This document shows positions 47,756-56,310 of a stretch of 64,000 nt of DNA, piece after piece (the first letter of the stretch is position 1; each line of letters starts with the position of its first letter). Source of the stretch: Streptomyces sp. WZ.A104 (GTDB taxonomy: Bacteria > Actinomycetota > Actinomycetes > Streptomycetales > Streptomycetaceae). A program made the position numbers and the translations under genes. Where the stretch lies: assembly GCF_002382885.1 (NCBI RefSeq), contig NZ_NWVL01000025.1, forward strand, positions 1 to 64,000, written 5' to 3'. The notes under the pieces are model-generated. The model was not told the DNA's origin. It searched no databases and saw only the letters and a list, made by a program, of their open reading frames with translations.

Positions 47756-49015
47756 CTATGGCTGTGTGCCCACCCGGCGGGCACGGACATCGTGGTAGAC
47801 GTACATGGCGATGGTCACCGCCGTCAGCAGATAGAAGAGCCACAGACCATAGGCGACTTGGGGGTCCCAGCGACCGTAGTAATAGGGCGGGTTGGACATG
47901 GCCTGCCAGCCGAGGCACACCACGACGAGCACCGCCGCGCCATAGCCCGCCAGCCTCGTCGGCACCCGAGAGCTCAGGACGAGCAGCATGACCACCACCA
48001 GCAGCGTCGCCACCCCGACGCCGGCTCCGACGGCAGTCAGGGCTCCCCAGGCTCGTAAGTTCCACTCGACGAAGTCCTCTTCCTCCGCATAGACGATCTG
48101 TTTGCCGAACGCCATGACGACGCTGTCGTTCCAGCTTGTCCTGTAGGCGGGCTGGAACAGGACGATCGTGTGCAGCACCAGCAGTACCGTCGGCGCAACC
48201 AGCCGTTGCCGCCACTCCTTTCCTGTGGACGGCACGTGCCGCAATGCCGTGGGCGTCTCGGACGCGCGCAGCAGCGAAACGCACTCGGCGGCGGAAGGCC
48301 GCTGCTCGGGACGTGCAGCGGTCATCCGGGTAAGCAGGGACAGTACGGGCTCGCGGATGGAGGATTGGACCTGGGGCATGAGCTGCGTGACGGGCAGCCG
48401 GTGGCCGGTGAGCTTCTCGACCAGGACGATCCCTAGCGCGTAGACGTCCGAAGCGGGTGTGGCGGCACGGCCTTGGAGCTGCTCGGGGGCCATGTAGCCG
48501 GGGGTTCCGAAGTATTTTCCGGTGGTGGTGGCTGTGCGGGTGAGCGAGGAGTCGTCCCGGGCTATACCGAAGTCCATCAGCACGGTGCGCCCGTCGGCAC
48601 AGATCATGATGTTGGCGGGCTTGATGTCCCGGTGCACGACCTTCGCCGCGTGGACGTGCGCGAGAACGTCCGCCAAGCGCGCCCCGGTCTCCACGATCGA
48701 GTCCACATGCGAGAACTCCCAGGTGGCGCCGTCCAGTAGCTCCATCACGAGGTAGGGCAGAGTCTGACCGCCATGGTCGGCCGTTCCGGCGTCGTGAACG
48801 GTCACGACGCTGCCGTGGCGGAGCGAGGCGAGGGTGCGGGCCTCACGCGCGAACCGCTGAGCCGCCTCTGGATACTGCATGACGCCGGTGACGAACTTGA
48901 TGGCGACCCGTCGGCCGAGGGTACGGTCCGTCGCTTCCCAGACCTCGCCCAGGCCGCCCCTGCCCAGGAGGCGTTCCACACGGTAGCGGCTCCCGACAGC
49001 CATGCCCTCGTGCAC
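47756..49015 (-). CDS. Membrane-bound eukaryotic-type Ser/Thr protein kinase
   Basis: A 419-residue kinase. The N-terminal Hanks-type domain (about 10-265) is complete: G-loop LLGRGGLGEVW, VAIKF lysine, catalytic HRDIKPANIM, MDFGIA, and GTPGYMAPEQLQG. Residues about 272-410 hold four membrane helices (APTVLLVLHTIVLF; AVGAGVGVATLLVVVMLLVL; GYGAAVLVVVCLGW; GLWLFYLLTAVTIAMYVY). Between the first two is a short loop with acidic YAEEEDFVEW. There is no extracellular PASTA or sensor domain, so any signal is probably sensed through the membrane part. Substrate unknown. GTG 49015 with AGGGGG 6 bases upstream. It is transcribed toward acnA. Confidence 0.85.
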   Translation of the reverse strand: MHEGMAVGSRYRVERLLGRGGLGEVWEATDRTLGRRVAIKFVTGVMQYPEAAQRFAREARTLASLRHGSVVTVHDAGTADHGGQTLPYLVMELLDGATWEFSHVDSIVETGARLADVLAHVHAAKVVHRDIKPANIMICADGRTVLMDFGIARDDSSLTRTATTTGKYFGTPGYMAPEQLQGRAATPASDVYALGIVLVEKLTGHRLPVTQLMPQVQSSIREPVLSLLTRMTAARPEQRPSAAECVSLLRASETPTALRHVPSTGKEWRQRLVAPTVLLVLHTIVLFQPAYRTSWNDSVVMAFGKQIVYAEEEDFVEWNLRAWGALTAVGAGVGVATLLVVVMLLVLSSRVPTRLAGYGAAVLVVVCLGWQAMSNPPYYYGRWDPQVAYGLWLFYLLTAVTIAMYVYHDVRARRVGTQP

Positions 49016-49557
49016 CCAATCCCCCTGGCGTCACCCGAGTCGATGAGATGACCAATTTAGAGCAGGTGGCCTCGACTGCGTAGGGACTCAAGGCCACCAA
49101 CTGCCCACTCACGACCAGATGCACCGCCATGGAAGTCGAAACGGCTGGGTTCGCCGGGACGGGGGCCTCCGTCGGCGAGATCAGTCGCCGGCGTGGACGG
49201 GAGGAGGCGCCGCGCGGAGTGCTGTCGATGAACTGGACCGGGTCAGCCTGCAAGTCGGGCCAGGACCAGGGCGCGGCCGAGGGAGTCAGCGGCGGCGCAA
49301 GGGTCGTCCGGCTGCACACCGGCTCCCTCCCAGTTCGTACGGGAGACGGGTTGACGGCGCGGCCGACGAGGCCGACACGGCCGAGTTCGGTGACGGCGGG
49401 CCCCCTCGCTCGCCCATGGGAGTGGCCAGCAGTGAGAAAGCCCAGCTCACAGCCTTACGTGAGCCCGGTCGCCCCTGGTCGATGGTTCGGGCCCGGCCGT
49501 CGTGGACACGACCGTGGTAGACCGGACCGTCCACCGCAGCCGTACCCGGGAGTCCGT
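49016..49557. other. Gap between the kinase and LOG genes
   Basis: 542 bases between divergent genes. Frames are open on both strands but show no family blocks and no ribosome sites at plausible starts. It presumably holds promoters for both genes. A decayed gene cannot be excluded. Confidence 0.4.
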
Positions 49558-50130
49558 ATGCGCCGCCTCGCCGTCTTCCTCGCCTCGTCCGACGGGCACG
49601 ACCCCGCCCATGCCGAGCTGGCCGCGCACGTGGGCGGCGACCTGGCGCGCCGCGGGATCGGGCTCGTCTACGGCGGCGGCAGCACCGGACTCATGGGCAT
49701 CCTCGCGGACTCCGCGATGAAGGCGGGCGGAGAGGTGATCGGCGTCATGCCCCGCAGCATGATCGAGCGGGAGTGGGCGCGCGAGGAGGTCACGGAGCTG
49801 GTGATCTGCGACTCGATGCACGAGCGCAAGGCCGTCATGGCCGACCGCGCCGACGCCTTCGTCGCGCTGCCCGGCGGGCTGGGGACCCTGGAGGAGATCT
49901 TCGAGGTGTGGTCCTGGCGTCAGCTCGGCCTGCACGCCAAGCCCGTCGGCTTCCTCGACGCCGGGGGCTTCTGGACACCCCTGATCGGCGCCCTGCACGG
50001 CCTCACCGACGCGGGCTTCCTCGCCGCCTCCACCCTGGAGGACCTCGCCGTCGCCCCCGACCTGCCCGGCCTGCTCGAAGCACTGGAGGAACGACTGCGC
50101 CGCGCACCGAGGCCCGCGCACGGGGCCTGA
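49558..50130 (+). CDS. LOG-family protein (TIGR00730; putative cytokinin nucleotide phosphoribohydrolase)
   Basis: A 190-residue Rossmann-type protein. Diagnostic motifs are VYGGGSTGLMG (phosphate binding), the HERKAVMADRADAFVALPGGLGTLEE block with PGGxGTxxE, and WSWRQLGLHAKP. LOG enzymes release free cytokinin bases or ribose-5-phosphate from nucleoside monophosphates; many bacterial members have broad nucleotide phosphoribohydrolase activity. The ATG at 49558 (MRRLAVFLASSDG) has GGGAG 5 bases upstream; the frame extends upstream through sequence without conservation marks. Confidence 0.85.
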   Translation: MRRLAVFLASSDGHDPAHAELAAHVGGDLARRGIGLVYGGGSTGLMGILADSAMKAGGEVIGVMPRSMIEREWAREEVTELVICDSMHERKAVMADRADAFVALPGGLGTLEEIFEVWSWRQLGLHAKPVGFLDAGGFWTPLIGALHGLTDAGFLAASTLEDLAVAPDLPGLLEALEERLRRAPRPAHGA

Positions 50131-50323
50131 GGCCCTGCAGCCCCGACCCCCTGATGCCTTGAGGCCCTGAGTGTCCGGGCCGGGGGTTCAGTGCGAGGCT
50201 CACAGCAGCGCGGCTCACGTCGGCGCGATGAGTTCGGGGGGTCGGAGCGGTCTACCCCATGGTGAACGCGTCGGGCGGTTCACCGCCGAGGCGACGGCAG
50301 GTCGCCATCAGGAGGGCCGCACA

Positions 50324-50944
50324 GTGACCGGACGTTCGGGCAGGGTGACCGGCGAGCTCTCGATCTCCCTCGACGGGTACTCGGCCGGGCTCGGCCAGAG
50401 CGAGGAGCGCCCGTTCGGCGACGACGCCGGCGACGGCTGGGGCGACCGGCTGCACTCCTGGATGTTCGAGACCCCGGAGCAGCGGCAGGCCGAGCTCGAC
50501 CGGCTGACGACGGTCGGCGCCTTCGTCATGGGGCGCAATATGTTCGGCCCCGTACGCGGCGCGTGGGACCGGCCGTGGAAGGGCTGGTGGGGCGACAACC
50601 CGCCGTACCACGCCCCGGTCTTCGTCCTGACCCACCACCCGCGTGATCCGCAGCCGATGGAGGGCGGCACCACGTTCCACTTCGTCACCGACGGCATCGA
50701 ATCCGCTCTGCGGCGGGCTCGCGAGGCGGCCGGGGAGCGTGATGTGTCGATCCACGGCGGTGCTACCACCATCAACCAGTACCTCGCCGCCGGCCTGATC
50801 GACGAGTTGCGGCTCCACATCCTGCCGTTCACCCTCGGTGCCGGCACACGACTGTTCAACGGCGTGCCGTCGCTGGACCTTGAGCAGGTGGAGACGCGGG
50901 CCGGGAACGCGGTCACCCATGTGACCTACCGCGTGCTGCCCTGA
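50324..50944 (+). CDS. Dihydrofolate reductase/RibD C-terminal-like family protein
   Basis: A 206-residue protein of the RibD_C/DHFR fold. N-terminal GELSISLDGYSAG, then GAFVMGRNMFGPVRG, PVFVLTHHPRDP, VSIHGGATTINQYLAAGLIDELRLHILP and GAGTRLF fit the large actinobacterial family of NADPH-dependent reductases of unknown substrate. GTG 50324 with GGAGGG 8 bases upstream; longer upstream frame rejected on that basis. It lies between the LOG gene and murA2, in the same direction but with its own gap. Confidence 0.8.
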   Translation: MTGRSGRVTGELSISLDGYSAGLGQSEERPFGDDAGDGWGDRLHSWMFETPEQRQAELDRLTTVGAFVMGRNMFGPVRGAWDRPWKGWWGDNPPYHAPVFVLTHHPRDPQPMEGGTTFHFVTDGIESALRRAREAAGERDVSIHGGATTINQYLAAGLIDELRLHILPFTLGAGTRLFNGVPSLDLEQVETRAGNAVTHVTYRVLP

Positions 50945-51009
50945 GGTCGCCGCGAACCGGCGGAACGGTGCGGAGCCCCGCCTCCACAACCGAACGGGGC
51001 CACCACGGC

Positions 51010-51036
51010 CGTACGGGCGCTCCAGCCCCGTACGGA
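51010..51036 (+). terminator. Stem-loop after the DHFR-family gene
   Basis: 9-bp perfect stem CCGTACGGG / CCCGTACGG with a 9-base loop, 66 bases after the stop. Weak on its own. Confidence 0.5.
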
Positions 51037-51150
51037 TGCACAGCCCGCGCCACGTGCGCGCCCCCGGGAGAGCATGGGCCGCGAATACGAGGACGCTCGC
51101 GGGACCGGTGCACGGCCGTCACTCGAACAGCACACCCCCACATTAACCTC

Positions 51151-51166
51151 ATCTCATATCTGAGAT
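51151..51166. promoter_or_regulatory. Palindrome immediately upstream of the HTH-MurA gene
   Basis: ATCTCA-TATC-TGAGAT, 6-base arms with a 4-base spacer, ending 11 bases before the ATG at 51178 in a local AT-rich stretch. Position over the ribosome-binding region or -10 region suits autorepression by the XRE domain of the downstream protein. Confidence 0.5.
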
Positions 51167-51177
51167 AACCTGCCGCC

Positions 51178-52707
51178 ATGTCAGACGACTACCTCGTACG
51201 CATCGGCAAGCTCATCCGTGACGCCCGGCAGCACCGGGGCTGGACACAGACGCAGCTGGCCGAGGCGCTCGGCACGAGCCAGAGCGCCGTCAACCGAATC
51301 GAGCGCGGCAACCAGAACATCAGCCTTGAGATGATCGCCCGCATCGGTGAAGCACTCGACAGCGAGATCGTGTCGCTCGGTTACGCCGGGCCCATGCACC
51401 TGCGGGTCGTCGGCGGCCGCCGGCTCTCCGGTGCCATCGATGTCAAGACCAGCAAGAACGCCTGTGTCGCGCTGCTGTGCGCCTCGCTCCTCAACAAGGG
51501 CCGCACGGTCCTGCGCCGGGTCGCCAGGATCGAGGAGGTGTTCCGGCTCCTGGAGGTACTCAACTCCATCGGGGTGCGCACCCGCTGGGTCAACGACGGT
51601 GTGGACCTGGAGATCGTGCCGCCCGCGGAGCTGGACATGGCGGCGATCGACGCCGACGCCGCCCGCCGCACCCGCTCGATCATCATGTTCCTGGGCCCGC
51701 TGCTGCACCGGATGGAGCAGTTCACCCTGCCGTACGCGGGCGGCTGCGACCTCGGCACCCGCACGATCGAGCCGCACATGATCGCGCTGCGCCGGTTCGG
51801 CCTGGAGATCGCCGCCACGGAAGGGCTCTACCACGCGCAGGTCGATCGCACCGTCGCCCCGGGCCGCCCCATCGTGCTGACCGAGCGCGGCGACACCGTG
51901 ACCGAGAACGCGCTGCTGGCCGCCGCCCGCCACGACGGGACGACCGTCATCCGCAACGCCTCCTCCAACTACATGGTCCAGGACCTGTGCTTCTTCCTGG
52001 AGGCACTGGGCGTACGGGTCGACGGGGTCGGCACGACGACGCTCACCGTGCACGGGGTCCCGCAGATCGACGTGGACGTGGACTACTCCCCCTCCGAGGA
52101 CCCGGTCGAGGCGATGAGCCTGCTGGCCGCCGCCGTGGTGACCGAGTCCGAACTCACCATCCGACGGGTGCCGATCGAGTTCCTGGAGATCGAGCTCGCG
52201 GTCCTGGAGGAGATGGGCGTCGACTGCGACCGCACCCCGGAGTACGCGGCCGACAACGCCCGCACCCGGCTGGTGGACCTGACCGTCCGGCCCTCCAAGC
52301 TGGAGGCGCCGATCGACAAGATCCACCCGATGCCGTTCCCGGGCCTCAACATCGACAACGTCCCTTTCTTCGCGGCCATCGCGGCCGCCGCGCACGGCCA
52401 GACCCTGATCCACGACTGGGTCTACGACAACCGCGCGATCTACCTCACCGACCTCAACCGCCTCGGCGGCCGTCTCCAGCTGCTCGACCCCCACCGGGTC
52501 CTGGTCGAGGGCCCGACCCGCTGGCGCGCCGCCGAGATGATGTGCCCGCCCGCCCTGCGGCCCGCCGTGGTGGTGCTGCTGGCGATGATGGCGGCGGAAG
52601 GCACCTCCGTACTCCGCAACGTCTATGTCATCAACCGCGGTTACGAGGAGCTGGCGGAGCGACTCAACTCGGTGGGCGCGCAGATCGAGATCTTCCGGGA
52701 CATCTGA
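51178..52707 (+). CDS. murA: UDP-GlcNAc 1-carboxyvinyltransferase (MurA) fused to an N-terminal XRE helix-turn-helix
   Basis: A 509-residue fusion. Residues about 8-66 are an XRE/Cro helix-turn-helix (KLIRDARQHRGWTQTQLAEA, TSQSAVNRIERG). Residues about 75-505 are MurA-like: KTSKNACVALLC (Lys-Asn pair), GGCDLGTRTIEPH with catalytic Cys190, PFPGLNIDNVPFFAA (Asp of the active site) and WVYDNRAIYL. MurA transfers enolpyruvate from PEP to UDP-GlcNAc, the first committed step of peptidoglycan. All checked catalytic positions are kept, so enzymatic activity is plausible, unlike a pure regulator. ATG 51178 with no strong ribosome site. In Streptomyces this is the second MurA, next to aconitase. Confidence 0.88.
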   Translation: MSDDYLVRIGKLIRDARQHRGWTQTQLAEALGTSQSAVNRIERGNQNISLEMIARIGEALDSEIVSLGYAGPMHLRVVGGRRLSGAIDVKTSKNACVALLCASLLNKGRTVLRRVARIEEVFRLLEVLNSIGVRTRWVNDGVDLEIVPPAELDMAAIDADAARRTRSIIMFLGPLLHRMEQFTLPYAGGCDLGTRTIEPHMIALRRFGLEIAATEGLYHAQVDRTVAPGRPIVLTERGDTVTENALLAAARHDGTTVIRNASSNYMVQDLCFFLEALGVRVDGVGTTTLTVHGVPQIDVDVDYSPSEDPVEAMSLLAAAVVTESELTIRRVPIEFLEIELAVLEEMGVDCDRTPEYAADNARTRLVDLTVRPSKLEAPIDKIHPMPFPGLNIDNVPFFAAIAAAAHGQTLIHDWVYDNRAIYLTDLNRLGGRLQLLDPHRVLVEGPTRWRAAEMMCPPALRPAVVVLLAMMAAEGTSVLRNVYVINRGYEELAERLNSVGAQIEIFRDI

Positions 52708-52714
52708 CCGGCGC

Positions 52715-52750
52715 GGTGTCGTGCCCCTTGAAGGCAAGGGGCACGACACC
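52715..52750 (+). terminator. Terminator after murA
   Basis: 16-bp perfect stem GGTGTCGTGCCCCTTG / CAAGGGGCACGACACC, loop AAGG, 7 bases after the stop; AT-rich TAAATA follows. Confidence 0.85.
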
Positions 52751-53050
52751 TAAATATCCCAGCTGACCTGCGGGTACTCACCTTCACGACCCTCCATTGA
52801 CCACTGTTGTTTTTCAGCGCCTTGTGCAACACATGTGCAAGGTGATCTTGAATCGTTGACGACACGTCAGAGATGTCTGAGCATCCGTCATCCTTCACGG
52901 AGAGTTGTCGCCGGAGTGGCCTCGCAACGTCCGAGGAGCGGCGGTGACGGTGGCGTCCCACTTCCCCGTCGGCACCCCGCAAGTGCGGTTCTTGTCCATG
53001 CATTCGCCGCCCACGAAGTATCGGGCCATGTTCGATCCGCACCTGGACCT

Positions 53051-53303
53051 GGCCACCACCACAAAGGTCGTCACGATGATCGGCGGGTAGACGGCCCACG
53101 GGACGCCCCGCATCTCCGGGACCTGTGCCATGAAGATCAGGATGGCCAGGGCGTTGACGAAGCCGACCATCACGCTGCGCGGGACGAACCGCATCATTCC
53201 CCACCCCCAGAGCGCCCAGGGCGATCTGGATGAGACCGCCGAGGATCACGGCGGCGATCAGGTAGCCGAGGCCGTACTCATGGTTCACGGGTGCGATGAC
53301 CAA
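53051..53303 (-). pseudogene. SulP-type anion permease fragment
   Basis: Two adjacent minus-strand frames reconstruct an internal piece of a SulP permease: [23 protein letters not shown] and IQIALGALG, then after a +1 shift near 53205 [20 protein letters not shown] and [18 protein letters not shown]. The [21 protein letters not shown] block is highly characteristic of SulP transporters. Both ends are missing and flanked by unrelated sequence. The rest of 52751-53447 shows no gene. Confidence 0.75.
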
Positions 53304-53447
53304 GGCGGCGTCCGGCGGGGTCCGTGCGGCGGCAACCGGTCCGGCGAGGCCACCGCTTCCTCGCCGGACCGCTCGGCCGGGCCCCGGGCCGCCCGGCCGG
53401 CTCGCGTCTGTTGTGCCCGTTTCCCAGGGGCCGGGCGCAGGTTCCGC

Positions 53448-54326
53448 CTATGGTGAGCCCTCCTGCACGGCCCGCAGCCGGTGCGCTCCGGCCCGGCCCC
53501 ACGGATCCGCCTGCCAGTCGCCCGCGCAGGGAGCCCGACCGAACCCGCTGTCGGCGACCCCGGCCTCGCCGGACGGGGCGGCGTGCAGCGGCCGGTGGTA
53601 CGGGCCGTCCAGTTCCGGCAGAGCCAGCAGGATCGGCAGGTCGAGCTGGGTGGCCGCCCGCAATTGCACATCGGCGTTGTACATGCGTCCTCCGCGGGCG
53701 CGGACCGCCCACCCAGAGCCGATCAGCCTCGGCAGGCGGACCTGCGGGCCAGGCGCGCCGTCGTGCAGCATCACGGCGGCCGCCCGGATGAACCACAGCC
53801 CGTCGGGGACGTTCAGGCGGTACGGGCGGCACTCGTCCAGAGTGTCACAGGAGCGCGGCAGTCCCTCCATGATCGGGGTGCTGAACGCGCCCACATAGAC
53901 CCGGACCGGGCCGACGTCTGCCGGGAAGTGCAGTCGTCCGGCCACAGTGGACAACCCGTGACGGGTCTGGGCGGCCGGCAGGGCGAGCGGTGGCATGCCG
54001 CCGCGAGCCAGGAACCGGTACCTGGTCGGCGCGAGGCCGACGCTGCGGGTGAAGCGGCTGGTGAATGTGCCCAGGCTGTTGTAGCCCACCCGGTGGGTGA
54101 TGTCCGAGACGCTGGCCGCGGTCTCCAGCAGGTGCCGCTTGGCCATGAACAGTCTGATCGCGGCGAGGAACCGGCCCGGCGACGTCCCGGTCACCTCGTT
54201 GAACATCCGTGAATAGTGGAACTTGCTGTAAAAGGCAGTGTCCGCCAGTTGTCCCAGGGAGAGCGGGTCGGCGTGGTGATTCCACATGGCTCTTATGCTG
54301 CGCTCGATCGCTGCCTCTGTGGCCAT
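53448..54326 (-). CDS. AraC-family transcriptional regulator
   Basis: A 292-residue regulator with the DNA-binding domain at the N-terminus (about 8-100): two helix-turn-helix units (SLGQLADTAFYSKFHYSRMF, SVSDITHRVGYNSLGTFTSRF) and the closing RSVGLAPTRYR. The C-terminal part (about 125-240) is beta-rich (VRVYVGAFSTPIMEG, YRLNVPDGLWFIRAAAV) and resembles a carboxypeptidase-regulatory-like sandwich found in a Streptomyces subgroup of such regulators. No effector can be named. ATG 54326 with GGGGG 6 bases upstream. Adjacent to relics, so perhaps part of an acquired segment. Confidence 0.8.
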   Translation of the reverse strand: MATEAAIERSIRAMWNHHADPLSLGQLADTAFYSKFHYSRMFNEVTGTSPGRFLAAIRLFMAKRHLLETAASVSDITHRVGYNSLGTFTSRFTRSVGLAPTRYRFLARGGMPPLALPAAQTRHGLSTVAGRLHFPADVGPVRVYVGAFSTPIMEGLPRSCDTLDECRPYRLNVPDGLWFIRAAAVMLHDGAPGPQVRLPRLIGSGWAVRARGGRMYNADVQLRAATQLDLPILLALPELDGPYHRPLHAAPSGEAGVADSGFGRAPCAGDWQADPWGRAGAHRLRAVQEGSP

Positions 54327-55081
54327 CCATATCCCCCGGCTTTGGATGCTAATAATGCATTCGGATGTGCATGAAATCACCAATTGCCTGTCGGGAATTT
54401 CGGAATCCCGATCGGGTTTGTTCCGGTGAGCGGTCGCAGCGCACCTCGACCCACCGACGCGTTCATCACAGCGAGTTACCTTGCAGGTCGACGGCTTCGC
54501 TTTGGGGTGCCTGCTCGTTCTGCACCGGTCGCGCGGCGGCTCCCTCATATGGCGGTACACCTTCCCGAACGTTACGAACCGGGCCTGCGCCGGGGCGGCC
54601 GAGTATGGCCGACGAATATCGTTTAACTGTTCGAAACCTTCCGCATCTTCAAAATTGCGGTTTGAGATGGATGTCGAGAGAAGATGGCCGAAAATCGCGT
54701 TTACAGTACCGCTTCCGATGGCGGTGTTCAGCGCGATGCGGAATAAACCTCCGGCCCCCAACGGGTTTCACCGGCTTCACCTGCTGGTGGAGCGGGGGCC
54801 GTTCGCGGTTGTTCGAGGGGGCCCGGCAGAACCGGGACGCGTCCACGCTCCCCCGGCTCCGAGCACCACCTCGTCGTCGTGGCCGTGATGAGGTGGTTCC
54901 TCAAGTCCGGATTTCTGACCGAAGTTGGGGGCCGGAGCTCTTGACGGCACCGGAACGTCACGGTGCGGTGGCCTGTCTCCGCCGCTGTTCGACACAGCCA
55001 CGTCGGCGCTCCGCCCGACGTCGTGCGCGTCGGCCGGCGGTTCTCGTGGTCCCGCCGTCCGTCCACGACCCCCTGCCCACG
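54327..55081. other. Gap with lower G+C, no intact gene
   Basis: 755 bases between the AraC start and the reverse-transcriptase relic. 54340-54720 is clearly AT-richer than the genome average (promoter of the AraC gene plus probable foreign DNA). Open frames occur on both strands but without recognisable family blocks. From 55223 to 55536 the same is true. Confidence 0.45.
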
Positions 55082-55222
55082 CTCATCGAGCACGGCTTCG
55101 TGGTGCTTGTGCACGGCTCTCGCGACGACGCCGAGAATGTGCAGCACAAAATCGCTGAAGTGCTCGAACCACCAGGGCTGCGGCTTTCACGGGCCAGGAC
55201 CCGGATCGCGCCCATGAGTGAG
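55082..55222 (+). pseudogene. Group II intron reverse transcriptase/maturase fragment
   Basis: The translated segment HGFVVLVHGSRDDAENV then QHKIAEVLEPPGLRLSRAR and TRIAPMSE matches the stretch that follows the catalytic YADD box in group II intron reverse transcriptases (pattern YADDFVVLVxG..AE.....V...L.P.GLRLS..KTR..H..E). The YADD itself is gone (LIEHG in its place) and no other RT blocks flank it, so it is a relic of a retroelement. Confidence 0.65.
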
Positions 55223-55273
55223 CAATTCGCAGTGGCCACGGATGAGGTGACGGTGCGGAGGCGCAGCGCACGA

Positions 55274-55327
55274 GGCGCCCGTGCGTCGAGGAGACATCCG
55301 AAGTCTCAACTCATCAACACGGGCGCC
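55274..55327. repeat. Inverted repeat beside the RT relic
   Basis: GGCGCCCGTG (55274-55283) and CACGGGCGCC (55318-55327), 34 bases apart, with a small GAGAC/GTCTC hairpin between. Possibly structural remains of the intron or mobile element; origin not established. Confidence 0.45.
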
Positions 55328-55536
55328 CTATTGGTTTCCCGTCATGCTCATCGCACTCCACAGGGGCCACCACCGCCGGTGCAAGGGTTCCCGAAGTACG
55401 CACTCGACTCCAGGGGGCGGAGCCCATCGAGGAGCGCGGCTACCCTGACCGGGCCGGATCGCACCGCGAAAGCTCGGCTTCGAACAGGCCCGGCCACACG
55501 CTCCGCGCGATGACCGGGCCCGGGAGCCACCGCCCG

Positions 55537-56310
55537 TCAGCGGCTCCCCAGAGGTTCGAGTGCGCTCGCGGAACCCTCCTCGGAGCCGGCCGGGGCAGCC
55601 GCGGTTTCCACGTCCCTCAGGAGACCGAAACTCTCCTTGACCGCCCGCTTCTCCTTCCAGAGGTGATAGAGGGCGATGCAGAGGATGACCGTGCCCACCG
55701 CGTTGGCCACAAAGTGCCACCACACTCGGTAAGTCACCAGTGCCGGGCCCGGTTCGATGGCACCGAACCAGGTGGACAGGCCGATGGCCCGGCTCGCGCC
55801 CAGAGCCACGGAAGCCGTCAGCACGACGTGCTCGATGCCGTGGATGCCCTGCATCCAGACGCCCATCCTGGCCCACTTGCGCGCCTTCAGTTGCCCGGCG
55901 ACCCGGTGCGTAATCTGCACGATGCCGACCAGTCCGGCAAGGAAGATGAAGTTGCCGACCAGGTGCAGGATCTCCATCCCGAGGGCGGGCTTGCCGGCAT
56001 CGACCTGACCCATCCCACGGGCAAAGCTGTCAGCCCACGGAGTCATCCACGCCGGGGCGTAGGGATGGGCGATCCAGTAGCCCGCCTGTGTGACGTGTTC
56101 CTGGAAGTGGCCGACCTGGCCCACCACGCCAACGCCCACAAGCCCTACGGCGAGTTTGTACAGCCACGGCTTCACCGCCTTCCGGTTACCGACCGCGAGC
56201 ACGGCGACGGCGGCCCACATCGCGACGGCCCAGCCGATGAAGAGAACAGCGCCGACGGTGTCCACCGTCGAAACGGTGGGTGCCATCCCAGGCATGCCGG
56301 AGTGATCCAT
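55537..56310 (-). CDS. Six-helix integral membrane protein of unknown function
   Basis: A 257-residue membrane protein. The N-terminus MDHSGMPGMAP is His/Met-rich, reminiscent of copper-handling proteins. About six membrane helices follow (GAVLFIGWAVAMWAAVAVLAV; LAVGLVGVGVVGQV; LHLVGNFIFLAGLVGIVQI; and WWHFVANAVGTVILCIALYHLW near the end), with conserved-looking His residues in helices (GHFQEHVTQAGYW, GIHGIEHVVL). It may belong to an uncharacterised actinobacterial family (possibly DUF6008; unchecked). Metal or haem handling is a guess from the His content. ATG 56310 with GGGAGGAA 7 bases upstream. Confidence 0.7.
   Translation of the reverse strand: MDHSGMPGMAPTVSTVDTVGAVLFIGWAVAMWAAVAVLAVGNRKAVKPWLYKLAVGLVGVGVVGQVGHFQEHVTQAGYWIAHPYAPAWMTPWADSFARGMGQVDAGKPALGMEILHLVGNFIFLAGLVGIVQITHRVAGQLKARKWARMGVWMQGIHGIEHVVLTASVALGASRAIGLSTWFGAIEPGPALVTYRVWWHFVANAVGTVILCIALYHLWKEKRAVKESFGLLRDVETAAAPAGSEEGSASALEPLGSR

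Noticed and set aside
49129..49557. Upstream extension of the LOG-family protein
   Set aside because: In-frame but lacks conservation marks; the ATG at 49558 has a ribosome site and the family's usual N-terminus.
50118..50177. GAGGCCCTG direct repeats after the LOG gene
   Set aside because: Short imperfect repeats (GCCTGAGGCCCTG and CCTTGAGGCCCTGAG) in GC-rich sequence; likely chance.
54365..55513. 382-codon plus-strand open frame
   Set aside because: Only residues encoded at 55082-55222 resemble a known protein (RT relic); the rest has no protein-like character, so it was not called as a gene.
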